Below, piece after piece: positions 7,691 through 16,106 of a stretch of 64,000 bases of DNA. The position numbers and the translations under genes are program-made. The stretch spans positions 25,600 through 89,599 of the forward strand of contig SUYG01000023.1 of assembly GCA_015060555.1 (NCBI GenBank). Direction: 5' to 3'. The notes beneath the pieces were generated by a model, which saw only the letters and a program-made list of their open reading frames with translations, was not told the DNA's origin and ran no database searches. The stretch is from Physcousia sp015060555. Its GTDB lineage: Bacteria > Bacteroidota > Bacteroidia > Bacteroidales > Bacteroidaceae. The stretch's first letter is position 1. Each line of letters begins with the position of its first letter.

Positions 7691-8872
7691 ATGAAGCGAA
7701 CGGCAATCATAGGTGGCGGCGCAGCCGGTTTCTTCCTGGCCATCAACCTGAAGGAGATGGCGCCAGATATAGATGTGACTATTTTGGAGCGCAGCCAACA
7801 CGTGTTGTCGAAGGTGAAAGTCTCGGGCGGCGGTCGCTGCAACTGCACCAACTCCTTTGAACATGTTGCGGATCTCTCGGCCGTGTACCCGCGAGGCCAT
7901 CGTCTGCTGAAGCGCCTCTTTAAGCAGTTCGGCCCTGCCGACGCTTACGCCTGGTTTGAGCGGCATGGTGTGCCCTTGGTGACACAGGATGATGACTGTG
8001 TCTTCCCTGCCTCGCAGGACTCGCAGAGCATCATAGACTGCTTCCTGCGTGAGGCGCGGCGCCATCAGGTTCACATCTCCACGGGCTCACGAGTGGCCTC
8101 GCTCAGCGACCTGCAGGGTTATGACTACGTCGCCGTCTGCACTGGCGGTTCGCCGCGTCCAGAGGGACTGCTGTGGCTGGCCGACGCGGGGCATGACGTG
8201 GTGCCGCCCGTACCCTCGCTGTTCACGCTCAGCATTGCCGACCCAGCCTTCCGCGAGCTGATGGGCACCGTGGTGGACCCTGTCAGCGTGATGCTCCCCG
8301 GCACCAAGCTGCGTGCTGGCGGTCCGCTGCTCATCACGCATTGGGGTGTCAGCGGTCCTGCCATCCTCAAGCTGTCGAGCTATGCCGCCCGGCACCTCAG
8401 CGAATGCGCTTACCAGGTGCCGCTGAGCATCAACTGGACAGCGCGCACTGACGCCGAGATCGTGCAGCTCTTGCAGGATCTCCGTGCTGGACATCCCCAG
8501 AAGCAGCTCAACAGCGTGCGTCCTGCCCAGCTTCCCGCCCGGCTCTGGGACTATCTGCTGGCGAAGACGCTGCCCTCGCGTGTGCAGGACCGCTGGGACA
8601 GCCTCGGACAGAAAGACCTGAACCGCCTGGCCAATGCCCTCACCAACGACACCTATCAGACGGCAGGCCGTGCTGCCTTCCGGGATGAGTTCGTCACCTG
8701 CGGCGGCATCGCCCTCACGAGTGTGTCCCCTTCCACCTTGGAGAGCCGCCATATTCCCCATCTTTATTTCGCCGGCGAGGTATTGGACATCGACGGCATC
8801 ACGGGCGGCTTCAATTTCCAGGCCGCCTGGACCACCGCTTATGCCGTGGCCTGCGCTATTGCAGGGGCATAA
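7691..8872 (+). CDS. HI0933/YhiN-family FAD-binding oxidoreductase
   Basis: A 393-residue flavoprotein. The N-terminal Rossmann motif GGGAAGFFLAINL (about 8-20) binds FAD, followed by the family signature KVSGGGRCNCTNS (about 49-61). The C-terminal signature AGEVLDIDGITGGFNFQAAW (about 360-379) completes the FAD site. The family (also annotated aminoacetone oxidase family) has no agreed substrate. The gene begins right after a terminator, and its own promoter is not obvious in the 16 bp gap, so read-through or a promoter inside the previous 3' region is possible. Confidence 0.9.
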   Translation: MKRTAIIGGGAAGFFLAINLKEMAPDIDVTILERSQHVLSKVKVSGGGRCNCTNSFEHVADLSAVYPRGHRLLKRLFKQFGPADAYAWFERHGVPLVTQDDDCVFPASQDSQSIIDCFLREARRHQVHISTGSRVASLSDLQGYDYVAVCTGGSPRPEGLLWLADAGHDVVPPVPSLFTLSIADPAFRELMGTVVDPVSVMLPGTKLRAGGPLLITHWGVSGPAILKLSSYAARHLSECAYQVPLSINWTARTDAEIVQLLQDLRAGHPQKQLNSVRPAQLPARLWDYLLAKTLPSRVQDRWDSLGQKDLNRLANALTNDTYQTAGRAAFRDEFVTCGGIALTSVSPSTLESRHIPHLYFAGEVLDIDGITGGFNFQAAWTTAYAVACAIAGA

Positions 8873-8876
8873 GCAG

Positions 8877-8905
8877 TGCCGCAGACCTTGGTTGGCCTGC
8901 GGCAT
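8877..8905. terminator. Hairpin between convergent genes
   Basis: Stem TGCCGCAG / CTGCGGCA with a 13-nt loop, located between the convergent HI0933-type gene and the carbonic anhydrase gene. No long T-tract on either side, so strength is uncertain. Confidence 0.55.
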
Positions 8906-8978
8906 TGTCTGATATACATTAAATATTCTTTGCTTTCGACTTCCGCGCCGCCGCGCTGCAACGGGCGGCATTGGAAAC

Positions 8979-9548
8979 TCACTGGTAGTCCTCGCCGTTG
9001 AGGATGTTCTGCGTGTTGGCGGGGTCTCGGTCGGCCTCGCGGTACCAGTCGGAGTACTCGATGTAGTGTGCGGCGTAGGTCTTGTTGAGGGCTTGTGCCT
9101 GCTCGGGATCTACGCGCTTGATGAACTTCGCTGGCACGCCGCCCCACAGCTCACCGTCGGGGATGTGTGTGCCTGAGAGCACCAGCGCGCCGGCGGCTAC
9201 GATGGCGCCGCGGCCTACGATGGCGTGGTCAAGCACGGTGGCTCCCATGCCGATGAGGGCACCGTCGAGGATGGTGCAGCCATGCAGCGTCACGCTGTGC
9301 CCCACGGTGACATCCTCGCCGATGTTGACGGGTGCCGTGCCGTTGAGGGTGTGCACGCAGGAGTTGTCCTGTATGTTGGAGCGGTTGCCGATGCTGATGT
9401 AGTGCACGTCGCCGCGCAGGACAGCACAAGGCCAGATGGTGACATCGTCACCCAGCGTGACTTCGCCGATGATGACGGCGCCGTCAGCCAGGTAGCAATG
9501 CTTACCGAACTTGGGCTTCAAGCCCTTCACTACTTTTACGATAGCCAT
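8979..9548 (-). CDS. Gamma-class carbonic anhydrase-like protein
   Basis: A 189-residue left-handed beta-helix (hexapeptide repeat) protein. Candidate zinc ligands are the His in QDNSCVH and the two in GHSVTLHGC, and the typical turn LRGDVHYISIGNRSNIQDN is present. It starts MAIVKVVKG at 9548; an extension further upstream would overlap the preceding gene. It sits 22 bp downstream of the biotin-enzyme carboxyltransferase on the same strand. Linking a CO2/bicarbonate enzyme to a carboxyl-transferring enzyme is a sensible pairing, though an acyltransferase-like role cannot be excluded for this fold. Confidence 0.88.
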   Translation of the reverse strand: MAIVKVVKGLKPKFGKHCYLADGAVIIGEVTLGDDVTIWPCAVLRGDVHYISIGNRSNIQDNSCVHTLNGTAPVNIGEDVTVGHSVTLHGCTILDGALIGMGATVLDHAIVGRGAIVAAGALVLSGTHIPDGELWGGVPAKFIKRVDPEQAQALNKTYAAHYIEYSDWYREADRDPANTQNILNGEDYQ

Positions 9549-9570
9549 GATGTGAGGGGGCTTGTGATGC

Positions 9571-11355
9571 TTATGCCTCGCGCTCAAGCCATGCGATGGC
9601 CTGGCCCTTGATGACTTTCTTGCCCTGGAAGGCGGTGACATCTACGAGTCTTCCTGTGAAGGGGGCAGTGAGGGGCACGAACTGGCCGTACTGCGTCTGC
9701 AGGTAGCATACGGTGTCGCCCTCCTTATACTTGGTGCCAATGGCGGGTTCTATGCAGCGTGTCACGCCGGCATCGCCGCTGATTTCATAGAGCACCTGTC
9801 CGTTCTCGGGAGCCGCGATGGCGTCGGCCTTGGCGTGCTTGAAGGCGCTGAGCTCCTCCAAGGATACCTTGGGACCTGCCGTCGTCTGAGCCTTGGCCAC
9901 TTTGGCCTTCTCGAGGTCGGCGAGGAAGTTCTTCTTGGCCTGTCCGCTCTTGTAGTTGCGGTACTGTTCGGGGTGCATGGCCAGCTCGTAGAGCTCTTCG
10001 TCGTCCTGTCCGCGGTCCCATCCGTTCTCCTCCATCTCCTTGATGAAGTCGGGGAGGGCGTTCTTCAGCAGCGTGTGGGGGTCGGCATCGGTGAATTCGC
10101 GGCCTTGCTTCTTGGCCAGCTCCACGAGTTCGGGGTCGATGGTGCCGGGAATCTTTCCGCTCTTGCCCAGAATCATGCCCCACATCGAGTCGTCCATCAT
10201 CACAAAGCGGCCCTTGCCCTGCGCCATGGTGAGCAGGTTCATGAGGGCGATGTTCTTGACATACTGCGAGAAGGGCGTCACGAGTGGTGGATAACCCACA
10301 CGCGGCCATACATAGGCCACCTCGTCGAAGAGCTTCACGAGGATGTCATCCTGCGAGAGTTCGGGCTCACCCTTGGCTTTCAGTGTCTGGTTGATGACAC
10401 CGTGGATGCCGGCGAGGTCGGCCATCATAGAGCCCATCATGCCGCCGGGGAGACCGCAGCCCAGCAGCAACGAGCTCATGAGCTTGTTGCCCGGGTTGAT
10501 GAAGTATCCGAGCCAGTCGTCGATGAACTCCTGCGTGAGGGCGCGGGCCCGCATGTAGGCATTCATGTTTATCTCTTTCACCTCGAAGCCCTCGTTCTTC
10601 AGCATCGACTGCACGCTGATGATGTCCGGGTGCACCTTACCCCAGCTGAGGGGCTCGATGGCGGTGTCGATGACGTCGGCGCCATTGTTGCAGACCTCCA
10701 GGATGCTGGCCATGGAGAGTCCGGGGCCGCTGTGGCCGTGGTACTGGATGATGATGTCGGGGTGCTTGGTCTTGATGGCCTTGGTGAGTGCTCCCAGCAG
10801 TGCGGGCTGTCCGATGCCGGCCATATCCTTGAGGCAGATTTCCTCAGCGCCGGCGGCGATGACCTGGTCGGCGATGTTCAGGTAATACTCGACGGTGTGC
10901 ACGGGGGATGTGGTGATGCAGAGCGTAGCCTGGGGCGTCATGCCTGCTGCTTTTGCCCATTTCACTGAGGGGATGATGTTGCGCACGTCGTTGAGGCCGC
11001 AGAAGATGCGGGGGATGTCCACGCCCTGGGCGTGCTTCACCTTATATTGCAGCTCGCGCACGTCGTCGGGCACGGGGTACATACGTAGTGCGTTGAGGCC
11101 GCGGTCGAGCATGTGTGTCTTGATGCCCACCTCGTTGAAGGGCTTACAGAAGGCGCGCACGGCAGCGTTGGGGTTCTCGCCCGCCAGCAGGTTCACCTGC
11201 TCGAAGGCACCACCATTGGTTTCTACGCGGTCGAAGACGCCCATGTCGATGATTGCGGGCGCGATGCGCTCCAGCTGGTCCTTGCGGGGCTGGAACTTGC
11301 CTGAGCTCTGCCACATATCGCGATAGACCAGGCTGAATTGGATTCTTTTCTTCAT
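9571..11355 (-). CDS. Oxaloacetate decarboxylase/pyruvate carboxylase-type carboxyltransferase alpha subunit
   Basis: A 594-residue protein beginning MKKRIQFSLVYRDMWQSSG. The carboxyltransferase barrel carries the expected features: the metal Asp in YRDMWQ, FCGLNDVRN, SPVHTVEYY, the carbamylated-Lys motif CLKDMAG, the His pair in YHGHSGPG and DTAIEPLSWGKVHPD. A C-terminal domain (about 515-594) has the spacing of a biotinyl carrier (ISGDAGV...GTKYKEGDTVCYL...APFTGRLV). However, the position of the EAMKM biotinylation motif reads QTQYGQF, with no Lys in the hairpin. Either this domain no longer carries biotin and a separate carrier serves the enzyme, or it has another role. Followed by the gamma-carbonic-anhydrase gene. 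Confidence 0.85.
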   Translation of the reverse strand: MKKRIQFSLVYRDMWQSSGKFQPRKDQLERIAPAIIDMGVFDRVETNGGAFEQVNLLAGENPNAAVRAFCKPFNEVGIKTHMLDRGLNALRMYPVPDDVRELQYKVKHAQGVDIPRIFCGLNDVRNIIPSVKWAKAAGMTPQATLCITTSPVHTVEYYLNIADQVIAAGAEEICLKDMAGIGQPALLGALTKAIKTKHPDIIIQYHGHSGPGLSMASILEVCNNGADVIDTAIEPLSWGKVHPDIISVQSMLKNEGFEVKEINMNAYMRARALTQEFIDDWLGYFINPGNKLMSSLLLGCGLPGGMMGSMMADLAGIHGVINQTLKAKGEPELSQDDILVKLFDEVAYVWPRVGYPPLVTPFSQYVKNIALMNLLTMAQGKGRFVMMDDSMWGMILGKSGKIPGTIDPELVELAKKQGREFTDADPHTLLKNALPDFIKEMEENGWDRGQDDEELYELAMHPEQYRNYKSGQAKKNFLADLEKAKVAKAQTTAGPKVSLEELSAFKHAKADAIAAPENGQVLYEISGDAGVTRCIEPAIGTKYKEGDTVCYLQTQYGQFVPLTAPFTGRLVDVTAFQGKKVIKGQAIAWLEREA

Positions 11356-11386
11356 GAAAAAGCGTTTATGTTGCGTTTTTGTGGTG

Positions 11387-11394
11387 CAAATATA
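11387..11394 (-). promoter_or_regulatory. -7 box for the carboxyltransferase operon
   Basis: The minus strand reads TATATTTG, 31 bp before the chosen start at 11355. No good -33 element at 19-21 bp. Confidence 0.45.
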
Positions 11395-11491
11395 CGGAAA
11401 AAACCGCGTTCGCGCTGCATAAAACGTCAAATAAATCAGCCCGAGCCGTCACTTTTTACTTTTTTTGTGGTAAAGTTCAGAAGATAATGCC

Positions 11492-11499
11492 TACCTTTG
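11492..11499 (+). promoter_or_regulatory. -7 box for the C10 protease gene
   Basis: TACCTTTG matches TAnnTTTG, 59 bp before the start. A TTTG at 11464-11467 is present but spaced 24 bp, longer than usual. Confidence 0.45.
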
Positions 11500-11558
11500 C
11501 CTCCGTCGCCGTACACCAGCGTGCGGCACACCTGTTCGTGAACCCCTTTTTTTAGATC

Positions 11559-13262
11559 ATGATGAAACGACTTTTACTCCTGCTGATCTCTGTGGTCATC
11601 TCCGTCGCAACAAACGCCGATGGAATCGGGAAAAATGAAGCTTTGATGAAGGCTCAGCGGCTGATGCCCGGCAAGCGGTTTGTGGCAGCTGATGCCGATG
11701 CTATGGCGCCCTCTGTGCCAGCTAAGCTGAAAGGGAAGAGCCAGCCGTACTACATCTTCAACGCTGTCGATGGAGGCTTTGTCATCGTCAGCGGCGACGA
11801 CCGTGCCACCGACATTCTCGGTTATTCCTATCAGGGGCATTTGGACACGGCTGCGATGCCGGCCAATCTGCGATGGTGGCTTCAGGGCTACGCCCGTGAG
11901 ATAGAGGAATTGGAAGCGATGTCTCTGGCTGCTGAGCAGGCTGAGGATAAGCCTGCCGTCACGCCCATCGCCCCGATGATTATGACCCAATGGAATCAGA
12001 ATGAACCCTATAACAGCTGGTGCCCCGATGGCAGCTACGTGGACTACTACGAGGATGGCTACAACGCGGCCAACCGCTGTTTTGCAGGCTGCGTGGCCAC
12101 GACGATGGCGCAACTCATGTACTACTGGCAGTGGCCTGCCACCTGCGGCGCGTTGGACAGTTATGAAGTGGATGAGCACACCATCAAGGGACTACCCGCC
12201 ACCACCTTCAAATGGGACCTCATGCAGAACACCTACAGCCGTACTGCGAGCGGGGATGCTGTCGATGCGGTGGCCGAGCTGATGCGCTACTGCGGACAGG
12301 CTATACAAATGGGATATGGCGTTGACAACTCCAGCGGTAGTGTGAGCGCCGAGCTCATGGCCTCCACGTTCCAGTACAGCCCCAATTGCTGTCGTCTGTA
12401 TCGTGACAACTACACCGCTATCCGTTGGGCATCTATCATTTACCGGGAGTTGGCTGCCCATCGCCCTGTGGTCTATCGCGGTGATTCGGATACCAGTGCC
12501 CATCTCTTCCTGATCGATGGATGCGATGCCAGCGGACTCGTACATATCAACTGGGGCTGGAGCGGCAGCTACGACGGCTACTTCTCCCTCTCAGCCGCCA
12601 ACCCGGGTGCCAACAGGTCTTACAAGTACAATCAGGCAGCCTTCATCAACCTGCAGCCCGCCGTGCCCGGCGAGAAGATACGGCCAGCCATGCAATGCTG
12701 CATCGACGATTCGGAGGAGACCTTCCTGCACTACCGTTCGGAGTCCGCTACGCTGGGAGGCACCGTCGTGGCGCAGTACACACTCGAGCCCGATGCCACG
12801 CAGAATGCGGAAATTGGTTGGGCGCTGTACCAGGGCGACACCTTTGTGAAAGTTCTCAGCAGCAAGGCTGTGACGATTTCCGCTGAGCAACAAGATCACT
12901 TCCTCAACAACTCCAGCGTGATCTTCGACGAGACTGTGCCCGCCGGCAACTATCTGCTCTGTCAGATTTACCGCTTCGAGGGCGAAACAGAGTGGCTGCT
13001 CTGCCACCCCTATCGCGACTACGCCTATATGCTGGTGTTGGAACTGACAGACACCTATTTCTACACACGGCCCTACAACATGCTCACCGACGGCATCACC
13101 ACCATCGGCTATCAAGCTGCGGAAAACGGAGGTCGCAATGGCGCAGAAAGTGTGGGAAACTCAGCAGGAACCGGCTCTTGGTACAACCTGCAAGGCATTC
13201 AGGTGCCACAGCCCCGCAAGGGTCTCTTCATCAAAGACGGCCGCTCGATCCTCGTCCCCTAA
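11559..13262 (+). CDS. Secreted C10-family cysteine protease (interpain/streptopain type)
   Basis: A 567-residue preproprotein: signal peptide (MMKRLLLLLISVVISVATNA), inhibitory propeptide (about 22-135, including PYYIFNAVDGGFVIVSGDD), then the papain-like C10 domain. The catalytic Cys is probably Cys178 in FAGCVATTMAQLMYYW, and the catalytic His is His315 in SAHLFLIDGCD. VHINWGWSGSYDGYFSLS is the conserved Trp-rich segment after it. A C-terminal beta-rich extension ends YNLQGIQVPQPRKGLFIKDG, resembling the tails of the four large secreted proteins at 43-59 kb. Start 11559 or the second Met at 11562 are both possible. Family known for host-protein degradation in Prevotella. Confidence 0.92.
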   Translation: MMKRLLLLLISVVISVATNADGIGKNEALMKAQRLMPGKRFVAADADAMAPSVPAKLKGKSQPYYIFNAVDGGFVIVSGDDRATDILGYSYQGHLDTAAMPANLRWWLQGYAREIEELEAMSLAAEQAEDKPAVTPIAPMIMTQWNQNEPYNSWCPDGSYVDYYEDGYNAANRCFAGCVATTMAQLMYYWQWPATCGALDSYEVDEHTIKGLPATTFKWDLMQNTYSRTASGDAVDAVAELMRYCGQAIQMGYGVDNSSGSVSAELMASTFQYSPNCCRLYRDNYTAIRWASIIYRELAAHRPVVYRGDSDTSAHLFLIDGCDASGLVHINWGWSGSYDGYFSLSAANPGANRSYKYNQAAFINLQPAVPGEKIRPAMQCCIDDSEETFLHYRSESATLGGTVVAQYTLEPDATQNAEIGWALYQGDTFVKVLSSKAVTISAEQQDHFLNNSSVIFDETVPAGNYLLCQIYRFEGETEWLLCHPYRDYAYMLVLELTDTYFYTRPYNMLTDGITTIGYQAAENGGRNGAESVGNSAGTGSWYNLQGIQVPQPRKGLFIKDGRSILVP

Positions 13263-13283
13263 GCCTTATGCCCTCAAACCTGA

Positions 13284-13389
13284 TCAATCCATCGTGATGG
13301 CACAATCAATCCATCGTGATGGCACAATCAATCCATCATGATGGCACAATCAATCCATCGTGATGGCACAATCAATCCATCATGATGGA
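13284..13389. repeat. Five tandem 22-bp units containing CCATCRTGATGG palindromes
   Basis: The unit TCAATCCATCGTGATGGCACAA recurs with an exact 22-bp period. Each copy centres on a 12-bp inverted repeat CCATCGTGATGG or the perfect palindrome CCATCATGATGG. It lies just past the C10 protease stop. No T-tract follows. Confidence 0.9.
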
Positions 13390-13524
13390 TTCATCAGCAC
13401 AATGCATTTGTGGTCATACATATAGCGATGATGCGTGGAGCTGTATCCACTTCTCTGACTGAGGTCCTGAGAAAACCCAACTTGAAAGATGTGGCCATAG
13501 TCCACGCATCAAGAAGGGCGTCCG

Positions 13525-14790
13525 TCAGAAGACATCGATCGAGAAGACATCCACCCACGGGAAGATGCCGAGTGTGCTGCTGATCTTATTGATAGAGTTG
13601 AGGGCGAACCAGATGCCGCCCGTCTCGTGGGCCGACTGCCCGAACTGGCTGCCCCAGTCTTTCACTTCCATTTTTAGGTTGTAGAGGCCTTGCCCGTCGT
13701 GGGCGAAGGCGTAGAAGAGTTCTGCGTTGGCGACGGGCACCGTGAGGTCTGATTTGTTGTGCACGAGCGTGATGTGCTCGTCCTGTAGCGGTGTCCAGCC
13801 CGAGCAGAGGTCTTCCTGCTGGAAGGCTGCCATGAATTTTTGTGCGGTGGGCGACGCGAGGTCGCACATCTCCTCGGTGAGGTAGTCCGATGCGGGGATA
13901 TAGCCGATGAGGCGGTCGAGTGTTCCTACGCTGTACTCCTTACTGTAGAACCAGTCGTCGATATGGCTGAGTAGCGGTTCTTTGAAGATGTTTGCGTGCG
14001 GGATTCCGAGGTGGAAGTATTCGTTGAAGGCGAGGAGGACGGCCACGATCGTGGCGGGGTGGTCGCTGTAGTCGCGCTGGATGAATTGGCGATAGGTCTC
14101 GCAGAGGTCATAGGTGCCGCCGCCGGTTATGGTGTGGGTAATCTTCAGGTCGGGGTGTTGCTCGGTGATGACTCTCACGACGGCCAGGGCCGTCTGTCCG
14201 CCTTGTGAGTAGCCTATGTTGAAGAGTATCTTGTTGTCCCATGTGAATCCCAGCGTCGGCAGCAGCTTCTTGGCGGCGAGGAGGGCGTCCACGCTGCTCT
14301 GCGCGTTGGGGATGCCAATGCCGTAGGCCTGGTGTTTGTCGGCGGTGGCGCCGAAGCCATAGTGGTCGGCGCTGATGATAATGAGGCCGCTGCCCACGAG
14401 GATTTTCTCTGCCGTCTGCTCGCCGCCAGTGGGGGAGTCATCCTCCTGGAAGGCTGAGACGCGGTTGTAGATGACGAGTCCGCGCGCTTTCTTCTTTAGA
14501 TGTTTGACGACCTCGTCGCCGACGGTGATGGCCGCCGAGAGGATGGCGGGGTTGCCATAGGGGTCGGTGGAGTGATAGTTGAAATGGTAGGCGGTGAGCT
14601 CGGCTTGGTCGTTGCGCACGGTAGCGGTGAGCGTGGGCGCCAGCGGGTCCTCTTCTTCGGGCTCCTCGGGTTGCGGCGGCCTGGGCATGGCGGAGCCGGG
14701 GGTAGTCTCGTCGTCGGCACAGGAGGTGATGGCAACGGGGACTGTAGCGAGGACCACGAGGAGGGCGAGGATGGATAGAAGTCGTTTCAT
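13525..14790 (-). CDS. Lipoprotein alpha/beta hydrolase (secretory-lipase-like)
   Basis: A 421-residue protein starting MKRLLSILALLVVLATVPVAITSC; ITSC at the end of the hydrophobic segment is a lipobox, so the mature protein is probably a membrane-anchored lipoprotein beginning Cys24. An acidic/Pro-rich linker follows. The catalytic domain has the nucleophile elbow GYSQGGQTAL (about 194-203), SADHYGFGATADKHQAYGIG upstream of it, and late Asp/His candidates in NKSDLTVPVAN and QSAHETGG. Similar to bacterial secretory lipases/tannase-like hydrolases; substrate unknown. The start at 14790 is chosen because the longer frame lacks a signal sequence and spans the -7 box. Confidence 0.82.
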   Translation of the reverse strand: MKRLLSILALLVVLATVPVAITSCADDETTPGSAMPRPPQPEEPEEEDPLAPTLTATVRNDQAELTAYHFNYHSTDPYGNPAILSAAITVGDEVVKHLKKKARGLVIYNRVSAFQEDDSPTGGEQTAEKILVGSGLIIISADHYGFGATADKHQAYGIGIPNAQSSVDALLAAKKLLPTLGFTWDNKILFNIGYSQGGQTALAVVRVITEQHPDLKITHTITGGGTYDLCETYRQFIQRDYSDHPATIVAVLLAFNEYFHLGIPHANIFKEPLLSHIDDWFYSKEYSVGTLDRLIGYIPASDYLTEEMCDLASPTAQKFMAAFQQEDLCSGWTPLQDEHITLVHNKSDLTVPVANAELFYAFAHDGQGLYNLKMEVKDWGSQFGQSAHETGGIWFALNSINKISSTLGIFPWVDVFSIDVF

Positions 14791-14828
14791 AATGGTGTAT
14801 GTGTGTGCTGTTTGTTGAATTCTGTCTG

Positions 14829-14836
14829 CAAAGATA
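14829..14836 (-). promoter_or_regulatory. -7 box for the lipoprotein hydrolase gene
   Basis: The minus strand reads TATCTTTG, 38 bp before the start. -33 element not evident. The 416 bp between this gene and the divergent ketoreductase gene hold both promoters and no other gene that I can support. Confidence 0.5.
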
Positions 14837-15164
14837 GGGATAATAAGTAAAAGAGAAGAAGAAAAACGCTGAAAAGTGCATGGAACCACGGAATTATGGA
14901 TTCGCGAGGGGAAGGCTGAACCGCTGGCAAAAGTGGCTACGCCACGGTAAAACACGAACCGTGCCATAGGTGCTTTAACCCAATCCAGCCCAAGGTGGGG
15001 GAGATTTGGGTGAAAATGTGGGGCGGGGATGAAAAACTCGCGTACCCTGAATCTGGGCAGTGGTTTTATGGTGGGGTTTTTGCTATAGAGACCATGGAAA
15101 AGGAAAAAACGTATATCTTCTAAACTTTTTATCGTTTTCGTGCGGCAATATGATGAATTATCCC

Positions 15165-15172
15165 TACCTTTG
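15165..15172 (+). promoter_or_regulatory. -7 box at the head of the aryl-polyene-type cluster
   Basis: TACCTTTG, 34 bp before the ketoreductase start. Since the next 27 kb are all on the plus strand with short gaps, this may drive much of the cluster. A TTTTCG at 15135-15140 is the only -33-like sequence, with long spacing. Confidence 0.45.
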
Positions 15173-15206
15173 CAGAGTTTTATCGCGTACGTACAATAAT
15201 AAGTAT

Positions 15207-15938
15207 ATGAAATATATCTTAGTTACAGGTGGTTCGCGTGGCATCGGACGTGCCATTTGCCTTAAACTGGCGGCCACGGGAATGCCTGTTATCATCAACT
15301 ACCAATCCAATACGGCAGCAGCCGAGGAGGTGAAGGGGCTGATAGAGGCTGCAGGCGGCCAGGCAGAGCTGCTGCCGTTCGACGTGGCCAAGCAGGAACA
15401 GGTGGAGGCGGCTCTTGACGCATGGGAAGCAGCACATCCGGAGGATTACATCAGCGTGCTGGTGAACAACGCCGGAATCCGCAAGGATAACGTGATGTTC
15501 ATGATGTCCGACGAGGAGTGGCACCAGGTGCTGGACACCTCGCTGAACGGCTTCTTCTACATCACGCGCCGTGTGCTCAGGCACATGATGCCTCGCCGTC
15601 GCGGTGGCCGCATCGTGAACGTGGCTTCGCTCAGCGGGCTCAAGGGTATGCCCGGCCAGACCAACTATAGCGCCGCCAAGGCTGCGCTGATCGGTGCCAC
15701 GAAGGCGCTGGCACAGGAGGTGGCGCCCCGAGGCGTCACGGTGAATGCCGTAGCCCCCGGTTTCATTGATACAGACATGACGAAGGAGCTGCCCGTAGAG
15801 GAGCTGAAGAAGCTGGTGCCCATGCAACGTTTCGGGCGACCGGAGGAGGTGGCTGCGGCCGTAGCCTTCCTGGCATCTGACGAGGCCAGCTACATCACGG
15901 GCGAAGTCATCAGCATCAACGGAGGACTTTATACGTAA
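15207..15938 (+). CDS. 3-oxoacyl-[acyl-carrier-protein] reductase (FabG-like, cluster ketoreductase)
   Basis: A 243-residue short-chain dehydrogenase. The NADP motif is TGGSRGIGRA near the N-terminus, then NNAG at about 87-90. Catalytic Ser is in VNVASLSGLKG and Tyr/Lys in TNYSAAKAA, and the C-terminus carries SYITGEVISINGG. As first gene of the cluster it would reduce the 3-oxo group after each condensation, the job of ApeQ in the Escherichia coli aryl-polyene system. The start at 15207 (MKYILVTGG) is chosen over a longer frame that crosses the promoter. A role in ordinary fatty-acid synthesis is possible but context argues against it. Confidence 0.9.
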   Translation: MKYILVTGGSRGIGRAICLKLAATGMPVIINYQSNTAAAEEVKGLIEAAGGQAELLPFDVAKQEQVEAALDAWEAAHPEDYISVLVNNAGIRKDNVMFMMSDEEWHQVLDTSLNGFFYITRRVLRHMMPRRRGGRIVNVASLSGLKGMPGQTNYSAAKAALIGATKALAQEVAPRGVTVNAVAPGFIDTDMTKELPVEELKKLVPMQRFGRPEEVAAAVAFLASDEASYITGEVISINGGLYT

Positions 15939-15958
15939 TGCAGTGGCATTACGTGAAT

Positions 15959-16095
15959 GACGAATGACGAATGATGAGTGAGGAATGAAGAATGAAGAAT
16001 GAAGAATAAAATTTTCTTTTGTCCCCTGAATCCTGAATCCTGAATCTTGAATCTTGAACCCTGAATCTTGAACCCTGAATCTTGAATCTTGAAAC
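15959..16095 (+). repeat. Short-unit arrays (GAATGAC/GAAGAAT and CCTGAATCTTGAA)
   Basis: Two consecutive arrays fill the gap between the ketoreductase and ketosynthase genes: AATGACGAATGA/AATGAAGAATGAAG units, then TCCTGAATCTTGAACCC units. They are the same type of sequence found inside several coding regions of this window. Confidence 0.8.
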
Positions 16096-16106
16096 TTTAA
16101 CAATTC

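Noticed and set aside
13284..13389. CRISPR array
   Set aside because: The units are contiguous 22-bp copies without unique spacers, and no cas genes are present.
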